A DNA stretch of 47,633 bases from Lactobacillus sp. MRS-253-APC-2B (GTDB lineage: Bacteria; Bacillota; Bacilli; Lactobacillales; Lactobacillaceae): NCBI RefSeq assembly GCF_012843675.1, contig NZ_JABAFO010000014.1, positions 1 through 47,633 of the forward strand. The letters are read 5' to 3'. The notes under the pieces are model-generated. The model made no database searches, was not told the DNA's origin, and saw nothing but the letters and a program-made list of their open reading frames with translations. Positions 1-7,298 of the stretch are shown piece by piece. Position 1 is the first letter of the stretch, and every line of letters begins with the position of its first letter. The translations under genes were made by a program, and so were the position numbers.

Positions 1-12
1 GGCTGGCTGCCT

Positions 13-28
13 AATAAAAATTTTTATT
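13..28. repeat. 16-bp perfect AT palindrome
   Basis: The sequence AATAAAAATTTTTATT is a perfect palindrome near the left edge. It could be the core of a terminator for a gene outside the window or a protein-binding site. Nothing else supports a function, and no gene is seen between position 1 and the end of the repressor gene at 343. Confidence 0.35.
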
Positions 29-237
29 CAGTTTACAAGTAATTAATATTCAATTCCAGCTTTTTGGGTACACACCACAGTCGATTTTTTCACCACAAAT
101 GGAGAAAGACATCCCCAACAAGTAGCAGATATTGCACTTTCGACACTTTTGCCGAAAGCAGCCGAATCCAAAACTGGATTGGTTGAAACCGACTCAAAAT
201 TGAGCCCGTTAAAACCTGAGAAAACCTGTTAAAAGTT

Positions 238-311
238 GGCCACAATTGGACAACGCAGAATCCAAAATTGGATTTTGATTGCTTGCATGAATTTGTGGCC
301 ACAATTGGACA
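238..311. repeat. Pair of 15-bp direct repeats flanking an interrupted palindrome
   Basis: GGCCACAATTGGACA occurs at 238-252 and again at 297-311, 59 bp apart. Between them lies ATCCAA-AA-TTGGAT near 260. The core AATTGGACA recurs at the other end of the element near 8091. This placement would suit arm-type binding sites of a recombinase or another element protein, but that is inference. The stretch 1-342 holds no convincing gene. Confidence 0.5.
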
Positions 312-342
312 CAAAAGCAATCCTGCCAAAAACGGCAGAAAG

Positions 343-1329
343 CTAATCATCAAAAGAATTATTATCATAGTCTTTTGGATTGTCTAAACGGTATTGAATG
401 TTATCAACTTGTTCTCTTAGGTCATATAGTTCACCTAGTATTTCTTCAAAAAGATCGGTTAATGACTCTTTAATTTCGTTGCTTTTAATTGGCTTAAGAT
501 AAGCTGCTAATGCTTTTCTTGATAGTTCTTCACTATTTGAAAATACATTTCTTGCAAGAACATTTTGAACATATGATTTAACTTTTACAGCTAATTCATA
601 GCTGCCAGCAATACCAGTTTTATATTGGTTTTCTTCAATCGTTGATAAGAAAACATAATCGTTTAACACTTTCAGATATTTATTAGCAGCCTTTTTAAAT
701 AAAGAAAAATATTTACTTTCTTCAAATGACAACCGGCCGAATACTACATTTTCAATAAAATCTAATGTATTGCTTTCTAATTCATGTATTTCATCCCTAC
801 TAAAAATAAGGTTCAAAAATTCGTGGACATCTATGCATTCGCTATTATCGATTAGTTTTTTATTTATTTTTTCTCTATCTTCTTTTGAGAAGGAATCAAC
901 GTCAGGAAATTTTTCATTACCAAAGATTTGCCAGTTATCATTACTATCATCAGTTATACCCAACGAATAAGCAGTTTTCAGAATTATATAAGAATGATCA
1001 CCAAGTTCTTCAACCATATTTATTTGATATTTATAAACTTTGCCATTCTCACAATTTTCATCTTCAAAAAATTCAGAGTCGTAATAATAGTTATGACTAG
1101 CATAAACGATTGCTAGGCTTTTAATAGCATGTTCTTTTGACCAGCCTTGACCTTGCAAATATGAAATTGGAACATCAAAATATTTCGCTAATTTTCCCCA
1201 AATTTCAGGTTTAGGATTTGTTTTTCCATTTTCATAATTATTATAAGTTCCACGCTTAACGCCTGTTTCTTGAGCTATTTCATCAAGAGTCAGGCTTTTT
1301 TGTTTTCTTAATTCTTTAAGCCTATTCAT
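343..1329 (-). CDS. XRE-family repressor with a long C-terminal domain of unknown type
   Basis: Predicted protein of 328 residues. Residues 1-60 form a helix-turn-helix of the Cro/CI (XRE) type, with the typical TLDEIAQETGVKRGTYNNYE stretch. The remaining roughly 265 residues are acidic and helical and show no S24/LexA-type Ser-Lys protease motif, so SOS self-cleavage is not expected. The ATG at 1329 is preferred over a GTG at 1338 because an AAAAGG box lies 11 bases before the ATG but only 2 before the GTG. It is divergent from the rest of the element and separated from it by three palindromic operators, the position of a master repressor (CI or SaPI Stl type). Lack of a protease suggests induction by an antirepressor or a helper-phage protein. 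Confidence 0.85.
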   Translation of the reverse strand: MNRLKELRKQKSLTLDEIAQETGVKRGTYNNYENGKTNPKPEIWGKLAKYFDVPISYLQGQGWSKEHAIKSLAIVYASHNYYYDSEFFEDENCENGKVYKYQINMVEELGDHSYIILKTAYSLGITDDSNDNWQIFGNEKFPDVDSFSKEDREKINKKLIDNSECIDVHEFLNLIFSRDEIHELESNTLDFIENVVFGRLSFEESKYFSLFKKAANKYLKVLNDYVFLSTIEENQYKTGIAGSYELAVKVKSYVQNVLARNVFSNSEELSRKALAAYLKPIKSNEIKESLTDLFEEILGELYDLREQVDNIQYRLDNPKDYDNNSFDD

Positions 1330-1351
1330 AAATAACACAACCTTTTAAGCC

Positions 1352-1357
1352 ATTATA
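1352..1357 (-). promoter_or_regulatory. -10 element of the repressor gene
   Basis: On the minus strand TGTTATAAT forms an extended -10 (TGn plus TATAAT) about 25 bases before the repressor start codon. No good -35 is seen at 17 bp, which is acceptable for an extended -10 promoter. Confidence 0.5.
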
Positions 1358-1386
1358 ACAAGCAATAAATTACGAGAAAAGCAAAT

Positions 1387-1464
1387 ATCTAAAATTATTA
1401 GACGTTGACATCTAAGAAACTTAGATATAATATCTTAAATGATCAATATCTAAGTTTCTTAGAT
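1387..1464. promoter_or_regulatory. Three-copy palindromic operator array between divergent promoters
   Basis: ATCTAAGAAACTTAGAT at 1410-1426 and its exact reverse complement ATCTAAGTTTCTTAGAT at 1448-1464 are 17-bp palindromes with arms ATCTAAG/CTTAGAT. A degenerate third copy, ATCTAAAATTATTAGAC, lies at 1387-1403. The middle copy fills the spacer of the rightward promoter, the third lies on the repressor side, and the last lies just before the ribosome binding site of the first rightward gene. The layout resembles lambda OR. Binding by the adjacent XRE protein is inferred. Confidence 0.8.
1405..1433 (+). promoter_or_regulatory. Rightward early promoter of the element
   Basis: A consensus -35 TTGACA at 1405-1410, a 17-bp spacer and -10 TAATAT at 1428-1433 drive the rightward operon. 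The 17-bp operator lies inside the spacer, so repressor bound there would exclude RNA polymerase. Confidence 0.75.
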
Positions 1465-1482
1465 TTAAAAGGTGGTGATTAT

Positions 1483-1692
1483 ATGACTGAATACATGAGT
1501 TACACGCAAGCCATGAAATATTTAGGTTTTAAATCGCGATCAGCGTTAGAAACTTATATTGCGGCTGGTTTGCCAGTAATCAAGGTTGGCCGGTCAAAAC
1601 GAATCAGCAAAACCGCAATTGACAAATTTATGGCAGAGCATCAAACAAGCACGGTCAACGCTGAATCTAAGTCAGTCAAGGAAGGGGCTTAA
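1483..1692 (+). CDS. Small helix-turn-helix protein, excisionase/AlpA-like
   Basis: Predicted 69-residue protein. Residues 3-50 look like the MerR-related HTH of excisionases and AlpA (HTH_17): YTQAMKYLGFKSRSALETYI, then a short wing with VIKVGRSKRISKTAIDKFM. The ATG at 1483 is chosen because AAAGGTGGTG lies 5 bases upstream; a longer reading from 1405 would begin inside the promoter. It is the first gene after the operator array, the place held by cro or xis genes in phages and by str/xis in satellites. It may be an excisionase, an early activator, or both. Confidence 0.75.
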   Translation: MTEYMSYTQAMKYLGFKSRSALETYIAAGLPVIKVGRSKRISKTAIDKFMAEHQTSTVNAESKSVKEGA

Positions 1693-1694
1693 TC

Positions 1695-1955
1695 ATGGAT
1701 AGTGAAGAACAAAAGAGTATTGCCGTGTTAGTTGAATCAGCAGTTAATACCGGCATTCAACGGGCTTTACATCCCCGCTATGAATGGCTGACTAACAAAC
1801 AAGTTTGCGAGTGGCTGACTATCAGCAAGACCACGCTTTACAAGTGGCGCAAGCTAGGGCTGCCATATAGCAGCATTGAGGGGATGAACGTTTACAACAA
1901 AGAACAAGTTAATCAATGGCTGCTAGAGCATAAGCAGCCAAAAGCGCGCAGCTAG
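1695..1955 (+). CDS. Second helix-turn-helix protein, excisionase/DUF771-like
   Basis: Predicted 86-residue protein starting 2 bases after the previous stop, so probably translationally coupled. Residues 30-80 contain WLTNKQVCEWLTISKTTLYK and a wing with YNKEQVNQWLLEH, the pattern of HTH_17/AlpA proteins. A GGAAGGGG box lies 7 bases before the ATG. Two consecutive small HTH proteins after the repressor is a common theme in satellites and lactobacillus prophages. Which of the two would be the excisionase cannot be decided from sequence. Confidence 0.7.
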   Translation: MDSEEQKSIAVLVESAVNTGIQRALHPRYEWLTNKQVCEWLTISKTTLYKWRKLGLPYSSIEGMNVYNKEQVNQWLLEHKQPKARS

Positions 1956-2006
1956 TCAACGGGTAGACGGCAGCACACACAAGAACATCATACGAGGTAA
2001 TTAACC

Positions 2007-2192
2007 ATGATCACGCAGATTAAAAATGATATGGCTGGCCTGATTGATACTCACGGTAAGTCAATGAGCAAACAGCAAGCTGCCTTTTGGTACGTGTATT
2101 TGAACGCGGTAATTTTCGCAGTTTTGGGATTGTATGGAGTAGCAGCATTAAATCTTTTTGAATTATACCGATACGGTAAAACTTGCTTTTAG
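2007..2192 (+). CDS. Small membrane protein, function unknown
   Basis: Predicted 61-residue protein with one hydrophobic segment at about residues 28-52 (YVYLNAVIFAVLGLYGVAAL) after a charged amino end. GAGGT lies 8 bases before the ATG. The AGAACATCA word shared with other element genes lies just upstream at 1982. Small single-pass proteins in phage early regions can act in superinfection exclusion or as holin-like toxins; nothing here decides between them, and the family is not recognised. Confidence 0.5.
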   Translation: MITQIKNDMAGLIDTHGKSMSKQQAAFWYVYLNAVIFAVLGLYGVAALNLFELYRYGKTCF

Positions 2193-2262
2193 GGGGTACT
2201 AAATCAGTACCCCCCAGCAGTCGCAACTTGCGACCCCAGTTTATTTTTAGAGGTGAAAGACT

Positions 2263-2964
2263 TTGAACACTGAGAAAATTTTGAATGCTGCCGCAAACAA
2301 GAATCTAGCCAAAGAGTTTGGCAACCCTGTTTTTTTAGGCAACGTAACCGAAGAACCATACACAACAGATGAAATTGTTGCGGCCTATTCAGGCAACAGC
2401 GTACACGCAGTTAAGAACATCATTTACAACCATAAACGCGACCTTGAAGAATTTGGGGTTTTGTCATTTGAAATGACTAAACCTAATAAGGGAACGCAAG
2501 GCGGACGGCCTACAAAAACATACAAATTCAACGAGCAGCAAGCGACCTTGCTAATGACCTATTTAGGAAATACGCCAAAGGTCAGGGCCTTTAAAAAGGC
2601 ATTAGTTAGAGCTTTCTTTGCTATGAGAGATGAAAAGCTAGAGCAAATTAAAAACCGTGCTAGGTCAATACCAGAACGCCGGACGCTTACAGACGCGATT
2701 AAGGATTGGCCTTATTGCAATAAATGGACTTACAAGGCAATTACTGACCTGATATTAAAGGCGTCAACAGGGATGAACGCGCAGCAGCTGAAAAGAAAAC
2801 GCAGCGTATCAAATGCAATGGACGGGCTAACAATTACAGAGCAGCAGACTTACAACGCAATTCAGAATGTAGTAATTGGCCTGCTTGACTTAAAACAGTC
2901 ATATCAGCAGATTAAGACGCTGCTTAATGCAATGACTGCTGGCAGTCAACCGGCAGCGTGCTAG
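2263..2964 (+). CDS. Rha-family phage regulatory protein
   Basis: Predicted 233-residue protein. Residues 20-120 match the Rha pattern: a TTDEIVAAYSGNSVHAVKNI segment, a glycine-rich GGRPTKTYKFNEQQATLLMT segment, and KALVRAFFAMRD at its end. The carboxyl part (about 120-233) is helical and basic and not recognised. Rha proteins regulate phage development and were first noted in lambdoid phages. The TTG start is supported by AGAGGTGA upstream and by absence of a better in-frame start. Rha or Ant-like proteins can counter repressors, so it could be an antirepressor. Confidence 0.75.
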   Translation: MNTEKILNAAANKNLAKEFGNPVFLGNVTEEPYTTDEIVAAYSGNSVHAVKNIIYNHKRDLEEFGVLSFEMTKPNKGTQGGRPTKTYKFNEQQATLLMTYLGNTPKVRAFKKALVRAFFAMRDEKLEQIKNRARSIPERRTLTDAIKDWPYCNKWTYKAITDLILKASTGMNAQQLKRKRSVSNAMDGLTITEQQTYNAIQNVVIGLLDLKQSYQQIKTLLNAMTAGSQPAAC

Positions 2965-3146
2965 AAAATGCTAGGGTTAATTCATATATTGACGGCTAAA
3001 TAAACAAAAAATAAAAGGCCATACCCACAAGTGGGCATGACCAGAACATCAAAACGATTATCGATCATTGAGGTATTTAAGGCCTGACCAGTTAAATTGA
3101 CGGGTCAGCCCAAATTAGGAACGCAAATGCAAGGGAGTAAACGAAA
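2965..3146. other. Intergenic stretch with two hairpins
   Basis: No gene is seen here. One hairpin lies near 3018-3042 (CCCAC-aa-GTGGG with flanking GGCCAT/ATGACC pairing) and a second near 3081-3110 (CTGACC...GGGTCAG). Neither ends in a clear T-tract. They may mark mRNA processing points between the regulator genes and the replication block. Confidence 0.4.
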
Positions 3147-3413
3147 ATGCAAGAGCAAGGATATACATTCTATTTAGCAGACGACCGCAACGGGGACAAA
3201 GCACTATTTGCCGTTAAGGGGCATTTTACCAGCGACATGGAAAAGATTGAGAATAACGGTATTCTGACCGACCCACGTTTTTTCGCTAATTACAGCGAAA
3301 CCATTAACGGCATTAAGGAAATTTTAGATCATGCTACCGTTGCGCTGCCAACGAAAGAGGAGCGTAAAAATGAAAATTCAAACACTAACCAAAGAGGAAC
3401 AACGGCTGATTAG
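3147..3413 (+). CDS. Hypothetical element protein
   Basis: Predicted 88-residue soluble acidic protein, family not recognised. A GGGAG box lies 9 bases before the ATG. Its last 44 bases overlap the next gene in another reading frame, which ties the two together translationally. The amino half (YTFYLADDRNGDKALFAVKG) looks like a small beta-sheet fold; no catalytic motif is visible. Its position directly before a winged-helix gene and the replication initiator suggests a role in replication or its control, but that is position only. Confidence 0.55.
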   Translation: MQEQGYTFYLADDRNGDKALFAVKGHFTSDMEKIENNGILTDPRFFANYSETINGIKEILDHATVALPTKEERKNENSNTNQRGTTAD

Positions 3414-3699
3414 TTTTTTACCAGCTGGAGCAGAGCGACCACGATCACAAAGCGAGCTGGCAGCCTTGTTATATGGCAATGCAAGCAATGAAAACAAGCG
3501 CAAAGTTCGCAAGCTGGTTAATCAGTCAATTTTAGACGGCGCGCCGGTAGGATCACTACACCGCAGTTATAACGCGGGCTATTTTCTAATTACGAATGAG
3601 GATGAACGACTGGCCGCCTTACAAACATTAAGAACGCAATCAAGCAGCCTGATTAAACGGGCTGACAAATTACGCAGAACGGCATTATGGACTAATTAA
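3370..3699 (+). CDS. Small winged-helix-like protein
   Basis: Predicted 109-residue protein. Residues 20-75 read as a helix-turn-helix with wing: SQSELAALLYG, then KRKVRKLVNQSILDGAPVGS and an aromatic strand NAGYFLIT. A basic helix follows. The ATG at 3370 has AGAGGAG 7 bases upstream and lies inside the end of the preceding gene. Similar small proteins with an 'ungraded choice of start conditions then GYFL' pattern occur in phage replication regions of lactic acid bacteria. DNA binding is likely; the specific role is unknown. Confidence 0.6.
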   Translation: MKIQTLTKEEQRLISFLPAGAERPRSQSELAALLYGNASNENKRKVRKLVNQSILDGAPVGSLHRSYNAGYFLITNEDERLAALQTLRTQSSSLIKRADKLRRTALWTN

Positions 3700-3763
3700 G
3701 CAACAAAAAAACCGGCTATCAGCAAAAACTGACAACCGGCACTTGCTTTAGAGGTAAAAGCAA

Positions 3764-3817
3764 ATGTTTTTTGAACATCAAAATCCAGAATTAAGGCCGC
3801 CGCCTTGTCTGGATTGA
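3764..3817 (+). CDS. Possible 17-residue peptide ORF
   Basis: A strong AGAGGT box at 3750-3755 stands 8 bases before an ATG that opens a 17-codon frame ending at TGA 3817, with three prolines near its end. The DNA inside carries the GAACATCAAAA word found elsewhere in the element. It may be a leader peptide for the next gene, or the ribosome binding site may be a relic of a deleted gene. The 200-bp gap around it holds only a GC-rich inverted repeat near 3711-3740. Confidence 0.3.
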   Translation: MFFEHQNPELRPPPCLD

Positions 3818-3907
3818 GGTATTAACCGCGTACGGGTAGGAACGCGGGCAAAGTTTTTTTAAGAACCTTACGAATGAAATTATATGACAATTAAGGGGAT
3901 GAACGCA

Positions 3908-4183
3908 ATGGAATCACCGCAGTTAGACAACTTTTTAAGAATTTTGCACGATAGCAATATTAGCAAAACGGCCCGCCTTGTATATCTAGACATCAAGGCA
4001 GAAAGCCAACTATCACACGGCGAATTTTACACCAGTGATAAATTATTAGCCGCAAAGTCTGGAGAAAGTGAGCGAACAATTGCTAGGGCCTTGCATGAGC
4101 TAGAGAAATACAATTACATCTACCGCAAAACAGTAAGAAAAGGGCTTGATATATCATCCAGAACGATCATACCGCTTAAATAA
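3908..4183 (+). CDS. Small HTH protein resembling the initiator's DNA-binding domain
   Basis: Predicted 91-residue protein, essentially one helix-turn-helix_36-type domain: YTSDKLLAAKSGESERTIAR then ALHELEKYNYI. The initiator encoded next has the equivalent YATDQHLAALFDKRRETINR and SLVKYGYI, so the two look like paralogues. Of three in-frame ATGs, the one at 3908 is chosen because AAGGGG lies 9 bases before it. As a stand-alone copy of an initiator-like DNA-binding domain next to the initiator gene, it could compete at the origin or repress the rep promoter; this is inference. Confidence 0.6.
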   Translation: MESPQLDNFLRILHDSNISKTARLVYLDIKAESQLSHGEFYTSDKLLAAKSGESERTIARALHELEKYNYIYRKTVRKGLDISSRTIIPLK

Positions 4184-4233
4184 GCAGCGAGCGCAAGCCC
4201 TGCTATATTCTGGATTGTTGTTTGCACAAAATA

Positions 4234-4262
4234 AAAAGGGCATGACCACTTTAAGCCCTTTT
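4234..4262 (+). terminator. Intrinsic terminator-like hairpin before the initiator gene
   Basis: AAAAGGGC and GCCCTTTT arms flank a 13-base loop, followed by TTG. With the A-tract on the left it could work in either direction. It would separate the regulatory genes from the replication gene, or attenuate transcription into it. Confidence 0.5.
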
Positions 4263-4293
4263 GTCTTAATCGAATTAGATAGAGGGGCTTATT

Positions 4294-5643
4294 ATGAGCA
4301 GAAATGAAGAATCAGATAAAACAGTAAAGCGCAGCAATTGGGATAGCCTGCTGCCTGCTGCCGTTCGTTATGATAGCCGGTTAAAAGGGGACACCAAAGT
4401 TTTATATAGCGAGATCCTTTTATTATCCAATAAAGCGGGCTATTGTTACGCGACTGATCAGCACTTGGCAGCATTGTTTGATAAAAGGCGCGAAACAATC
4501 AACAGGTATATTAAATCGTTAGTGAAATATGGATATATCAAAATCGAAAGTACCAGACAAGGCAAAACGGTTGTTGAACGTAAGATTTACCCGCTTACAT
4601 TGCCGAAAACATCCATTTTCCAAAATGACAAATCGGTCATATCAAGGGATAGCGCAAAACTTAGTGATCAAACAGTCACTAAGTCATTAGTTAGTGATCA
4701 AACAGTCACAAAGGTTAGTGATCAAACAGTCACTAAGGTTAGTGATCAAATAGTCACAGTAAATGACTCTAACTCTAATGACTCTAAAAAAGAATTAGAG
4801 AGAGAGCAAGAGGGGCAACAGCCCGCTGCTGGCATTTTATATAGCAACTTAACTTGGCATGAAAGCTTAGGCAGCCTAGACGGCAAACTTAAATTGCTAC
4901 TGGATAAGTATTTAACATCCCTGCCAGTTAACGTTATTCAGTATGCAATCGACAAGGCAGCCAAAAAGGACAAACTTAAATCCAGTTATGGCTATTTGAG
5001 TAAGGTTTTAGCTGACTATCAGGAAAACAACATTAACACGATTGACAAGCTGGAGAAACTGAACGCTGATAGATATAAGCAGTTGGGGATGAACCAACTT
5101 AAAGAATCAGACAAAAACAATGCTACCGCCAATGGTTTAGAGGAAAGCTCAAAATCGAGCCCTGATAATGCAAAACCTAAAACCAAGTCAATCAGTGAAT
5201 GGCAGAAAGAGCAGCAAGCTATCAGCCAACATGATATAGACGAGAACCGCAAATATGGCCTGCCTGAATGGCTTGACGCTAAAACAAGAGAATCAGAGCT
5301 TGCGACTGAAAAAGAACGAGAATCAAACAGCCTTGACGATACAGAGAGCGAAAGCAAGCAACCGGACGACAAAGCCAACAATGACAATCAGCAAGACGAA
5401 ACCAAAGTTAAAGACGGCAAGCCCGTAATAAAAGACGCTAAACGAAATAGAGAACCTAGAATGACGCAAGATGAACAGATCAATGTAGCTTTGGGAATTG
5501 CTGCTTTAAGAAAAGGCGAGCAGTTGAGCAACTATCAAATTACCTTGATTGAACGTTTTGATAACAGCGATAAAGATTTAGCGCTGCTGAGAGCATACAA
5601 AGACAAAAAAACATCCCCAACGCCAACAGCTGATCAGGGATGA
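4294..5643 (+). CDS. Replication initiator (phage replisome-organiser type)
   Basis: Predicted 449-residue protein. Residues 10-105 form an HTH_36-type winged helix (YATDQHLAALFDKRRETINR). Residues 120-160 form a linker with SDQTVTK repeated four times, encoded by DNA repeats that look like an origin. Residues 185-265 are helical, with LDGKLKLLLDKYLTSLPVNV and SSYGYLSKVL, like the second domain of DnaD-type replisome organisers. The remainder is charged and low-complexity. An AGAGGGG box stands before the ATG. Putting the origin inside the initiator gene is well known in Siphoviridae of lactic acid bacteria. No helicase, primase or polymerase gene is visible, so host replication proteins are presumably loaded. 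Confidence 0.8.
   Translation: MSRNEESDKTVKRSNWDSLLPAAVRYDSRLKGDTKVLYSEILLLSNKAGYCYATDQHLAALFDKRRETINRYIKSLVKYGYIKIESTRQGKTVVERKIYPLTLPKTSIFQNDKSVISRDSAKLSDQTVTKSLVSDQTVTKVSDQTVTKVSDQIVTVNDSNSNDSKKELEREQEGQQPAAGILYSNLTWHESLGSLDGKLKLLLDKYLTSLPVNVIQYAIDKAAKKDKLKSSYGYLSKVLADYQENNINTIDKLEKLNADRYKQLGMNQLKESDKNNATANGLEESSKSSPDNAKPKTKSISEWQKEQQAISQHDIDENRKYGLPEWLDAKTRESELATEKERESNSLDDTESESKQPDDKANNDNQQDETKVKDGKPVIKDAKRNREPRMTQDEQINVALGIAALRKGEQLSNYQITLIERFDNSDKDLALLRAYKDKKTSPTPTADQG
4661..4757 (+). repeat. Four 19-bp iterons, probable replication origin
   Basis: TTAGTGATCAAACAGTCAC occurs at 4661-4679, 4691-4709 and 4715-4733, and with one change (C to T) at 4739-4757, giving spacings of 30, 24 and 24 bp. 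Each unit has GTGA/TCAC arms. Directly downstream lies an AT-rich segment with reiterated ATGACTCTA-like units (about 4764-4790) that could be the unwinding region. The first ten bases of the unit recur once at 6782-6791. Binding by the initiator's HTH domain is inferred. Confidence 0.8.
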
Positions 5644-5666
5644 ACGACACCATGCAATTTTAGCCG

Positions 5667-5693
5667 TGTAAAAAGACCATACAGACGTTTTAC
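5667..5693. other. Hairpin after the initiator gene
   Basis: TGTAAAA and TTTTACA arms enclose a 13-base loop shortly after the initiator stop codon. There is no T-tract. It may act as a weak terminator or protect the 3' end. The rest of 5644-5800 holds no gene. Confidence 0.3.
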
Positions 5694-5800
5694 ATGAGTT
5701 AGGTATAAATACCCTACTAGGCAATTACATTTTGAATTTTGCCAGTACGGACTGAGTGCAGATAAAAATAAGAGCAAATTACAAGGGAGTGAATGACATC

Positions 5801-6139
5801 ATGGCAGTTAAAAATGAATCATGGACAACTAGCAGTCTTGAAGAACGCGAAACGATAATCAGTTATGACCGGTTATTAGACCGCTGGCATATCTGGACGG
5901 ACGAGCCAAAACACGCGCGCAAATATGAAAAATATATTGACGAGCAACAGCCAACACGCAAAGGCTACAATCCAAAAAACGGCCAGCTGGTAATGTTAGA
6001 GGGAGATTTAATAAACGTGAATGTAATTATCACGAAAAAGAGGACTTACAAAATGACACCAGAGCAGAAAGCAGAGAAAGCCAAAATTTTGTTAGAAATC
6101 AGACAACGAAATCAGAAAAAAGAAACTCAAATGATTTAG
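5801..6139 (+). CDS. Hypothetical element protein rich in aromatic and basic residues
   Basis: Predicted 112-residue protein, family not recognised. The ATG at 5801 follows a GGGAGTGA box by 8 bases. The amino half contains SYDRLLDRWHIWTDEPKHAR, suggesting a small mixed alpha/beta fold. The carboxyl third is a basic helix (MTPEQKAEKAKILLEIRQRN) that could bind nucleic acid or oligomerise. It lies between the initiator and two other unknown genes, where phage satellites often carry interference or accessory functions. No function can be assigned from sequence alone. Confidence 0.55.
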   Translation: MAVKNESWTTSSLEERETIISYDRLLDRWHIWTDEPKHARKYEKYIDEQQPTRKGYNPKNGQLVMLEGDLINVNVIITKKRTYKMTPEQKAEKAKILLEIRQRNQKKETQMI

Positions 6140-6155
6140 CGGGTAATTATACCCG
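6140..6155. other. Short hairpin CGGGTA-ATTA-TACCCG
   Basis: A 6-bp perfect stem with a 4-base loop immediately follows the stop codon of the preceding gene and ends before CAAAAAC. It is too weakly followed by T residues to be a good terminator. Confidence 0.3.
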
Positions 6156-6224
6156 AAACAAAAACAAGGCGCTTAGAACGCAATTATGGACGATATACGA
6201 GGTACAGAAAGAGGACTAACAGCA

Positions 6225-6701
6225 GTGAAGAACATAATCGAATATCCATCCCTTGTTGAACAGGCTTACGGCATGCTACTAAGTCAAGGTATTACCAACG
6301 TTAGCAAGCTGGCACTGTTTAATGAGCTGGTAAAAGAGAATCTATTAGATACGAACGGCCAGCCTACCAAGAAAGCCATTAAAGAGGGCTATATTAAGAA
6401 ATACAGGCGGGACAATATGAGCCCAATTAAAAAATTTAAATACGATTATCCACGCTTTGCATTTTTGCCTGACAGCTATTTTAAAGTCGATCATGGCGCT
6501 ATTGCTATCAGTCTTAGAGGGATAGCCCTATATATTCAACGACTGACAAGGGATGAACAAGTTACTGAGAAAGAATTACACGAGGGCCAGCAGCTGCTTA
6601 ATGACTGGATAAAGGAAAACAAGAACCCAACTCAAAAGCAGCAAAGACTAATCCAGAATCTTAAATTTGAGCTGAATTACAAACTGGCACTATTAAAATA
6701 G
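6225..6701 (+). CDS. Hypothetical protein with a KilA-C-like segment
   Basis: Predicted 158-residue protein from a GTG at 6225 with AGAGGA 9 bases upstream; an ATG at 6186 would add 13 residues but has no ribosome binding site. The segment LALFNELVKENLLDTNGQPTKKAIKEGYI resembles the carboxyl KilA-C domain of phage antirepressors (a helix, 'LL', then 'PTxKAxExGY'). This is a visual resemblance, not a confirmed match; that stretch is at about residues 28-56. The carboxyl half is a helical, glutamine- and lysine-rich region. If the resemblance holds, it may act on a repressor. Confidence 0.5.
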   Translation: MKNIIEYPSLVEQAYGMLLSQGITNVSKLALFNELVKENLLDTNGQPTKKAIKEGYIKKYRRDNMSPIKKFKYDYPRFAFLPDSYFKVDHGAIAISLRGIALYIQRLTRDEQVTEKELHEGQQLLNDWIKENKNPTQKQQRLIQNLKFELNYKLALLK

Positions 6702-6765
6702 CAGTGCAAAATAAGCCAGAATTGCACCGCAAAAGAACATCAAAATCAGAAAGAGGTAGAACATC

Positions 6766-7293
6766 ATGAGATTAATAAAACTTAGTGATCAGCATGGCCA
6801 CGCATTACGATATGACTATCACACGGCACTAAAAGGCATTAAGAGCCTATATAATTACGAGCTTACGCAAGGCGACAAGCGTTTGAATGATATTGCTAAA
6901 ACCATGCTGCCGCTGCTAGGCCATGACCTTAATAACATCAAAGCCTGCTATTGGCTTGTATTGAGCCTAAAAAATGGCGTATATCAGAAAGTAATGGACT
7001 TACTGGCATTAAATGGTGATACGTTCAAAACATTGTCAGCGGTTGAAAGACTGGACACGATTTACAGAAATACAAAGAGCAAAAAGCGAACCGTTAGCGG
7101 TAAGAGCCTAGCAGCCTTACAGTTAACACAACGTCAATCAATAGCAGTTCAGAGAGCCAATGACCTTTTAGCCAATACGGACGAAACAAACATTGCTGCT
7201 AATCTATTGCGGGCTATGGTAAGCGGTCAGCTGGACAAAATAAAAACCCCGCTACCAGCAGGCAACGGGGAAAAATTTAAAATTAAAGCATAG
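6766..7293 (+). CDS. Hypothetical helical protein before the ArpU-like gene
   Basis: Predicted 175-residue, mainly helical, basic protein of unknown family. AGAGGTAG lies 8 bases before the ATG. Its start overlaps one copy of the AGAACATCA word, and its second line of DNA carries a lone TTAGTGATCA half-iteron at 6782-6791. No catalytic motif or membrane segment is visible. A GC-rich hairpin (CCCCG/CGGGG) is embedded in its last codons at about 7249-7272. It ends just before a strong terminator, so it closes the operon. Role unknown. Confidence 0.55.
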   Translation: MRLIKLSDQHGHALRYDYHTALKGIKSLYNYELTQGDKRLNDIAKTMLPLLGHDLNNIKACYWLVLSLKNGVYQKVMDLLALNGDTFKTLSAVERLDTIYRNTKSKKRTVSGKSLAALQLTQRQSIAVQRANDLLANTDETNIAANLLRAMVSGQLDKIKTPLPAGNGEKFKIKA

Positions 7294-7298
7294 TAAGC

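Noticed and set aside
90-368. Open frame on the minus strand overlapping the repressor end
   Set aside because: It overlaps the repressor stop in another frame, has no ribosome binding site, and runs through the direct repeats.
3711-3740. Terminator after the winged-helix gene
   Set aside because: The inverted repeat has two C-A mismatches in the plus-strand RNA and no T-tract.
4661-4757. CRISPR-like regular repeats
   Set aside because: The spacers are only 5 to 11 bp, and the repeats lie in frame in the initiator gene. Iterons explain them better. No cas gene is present.
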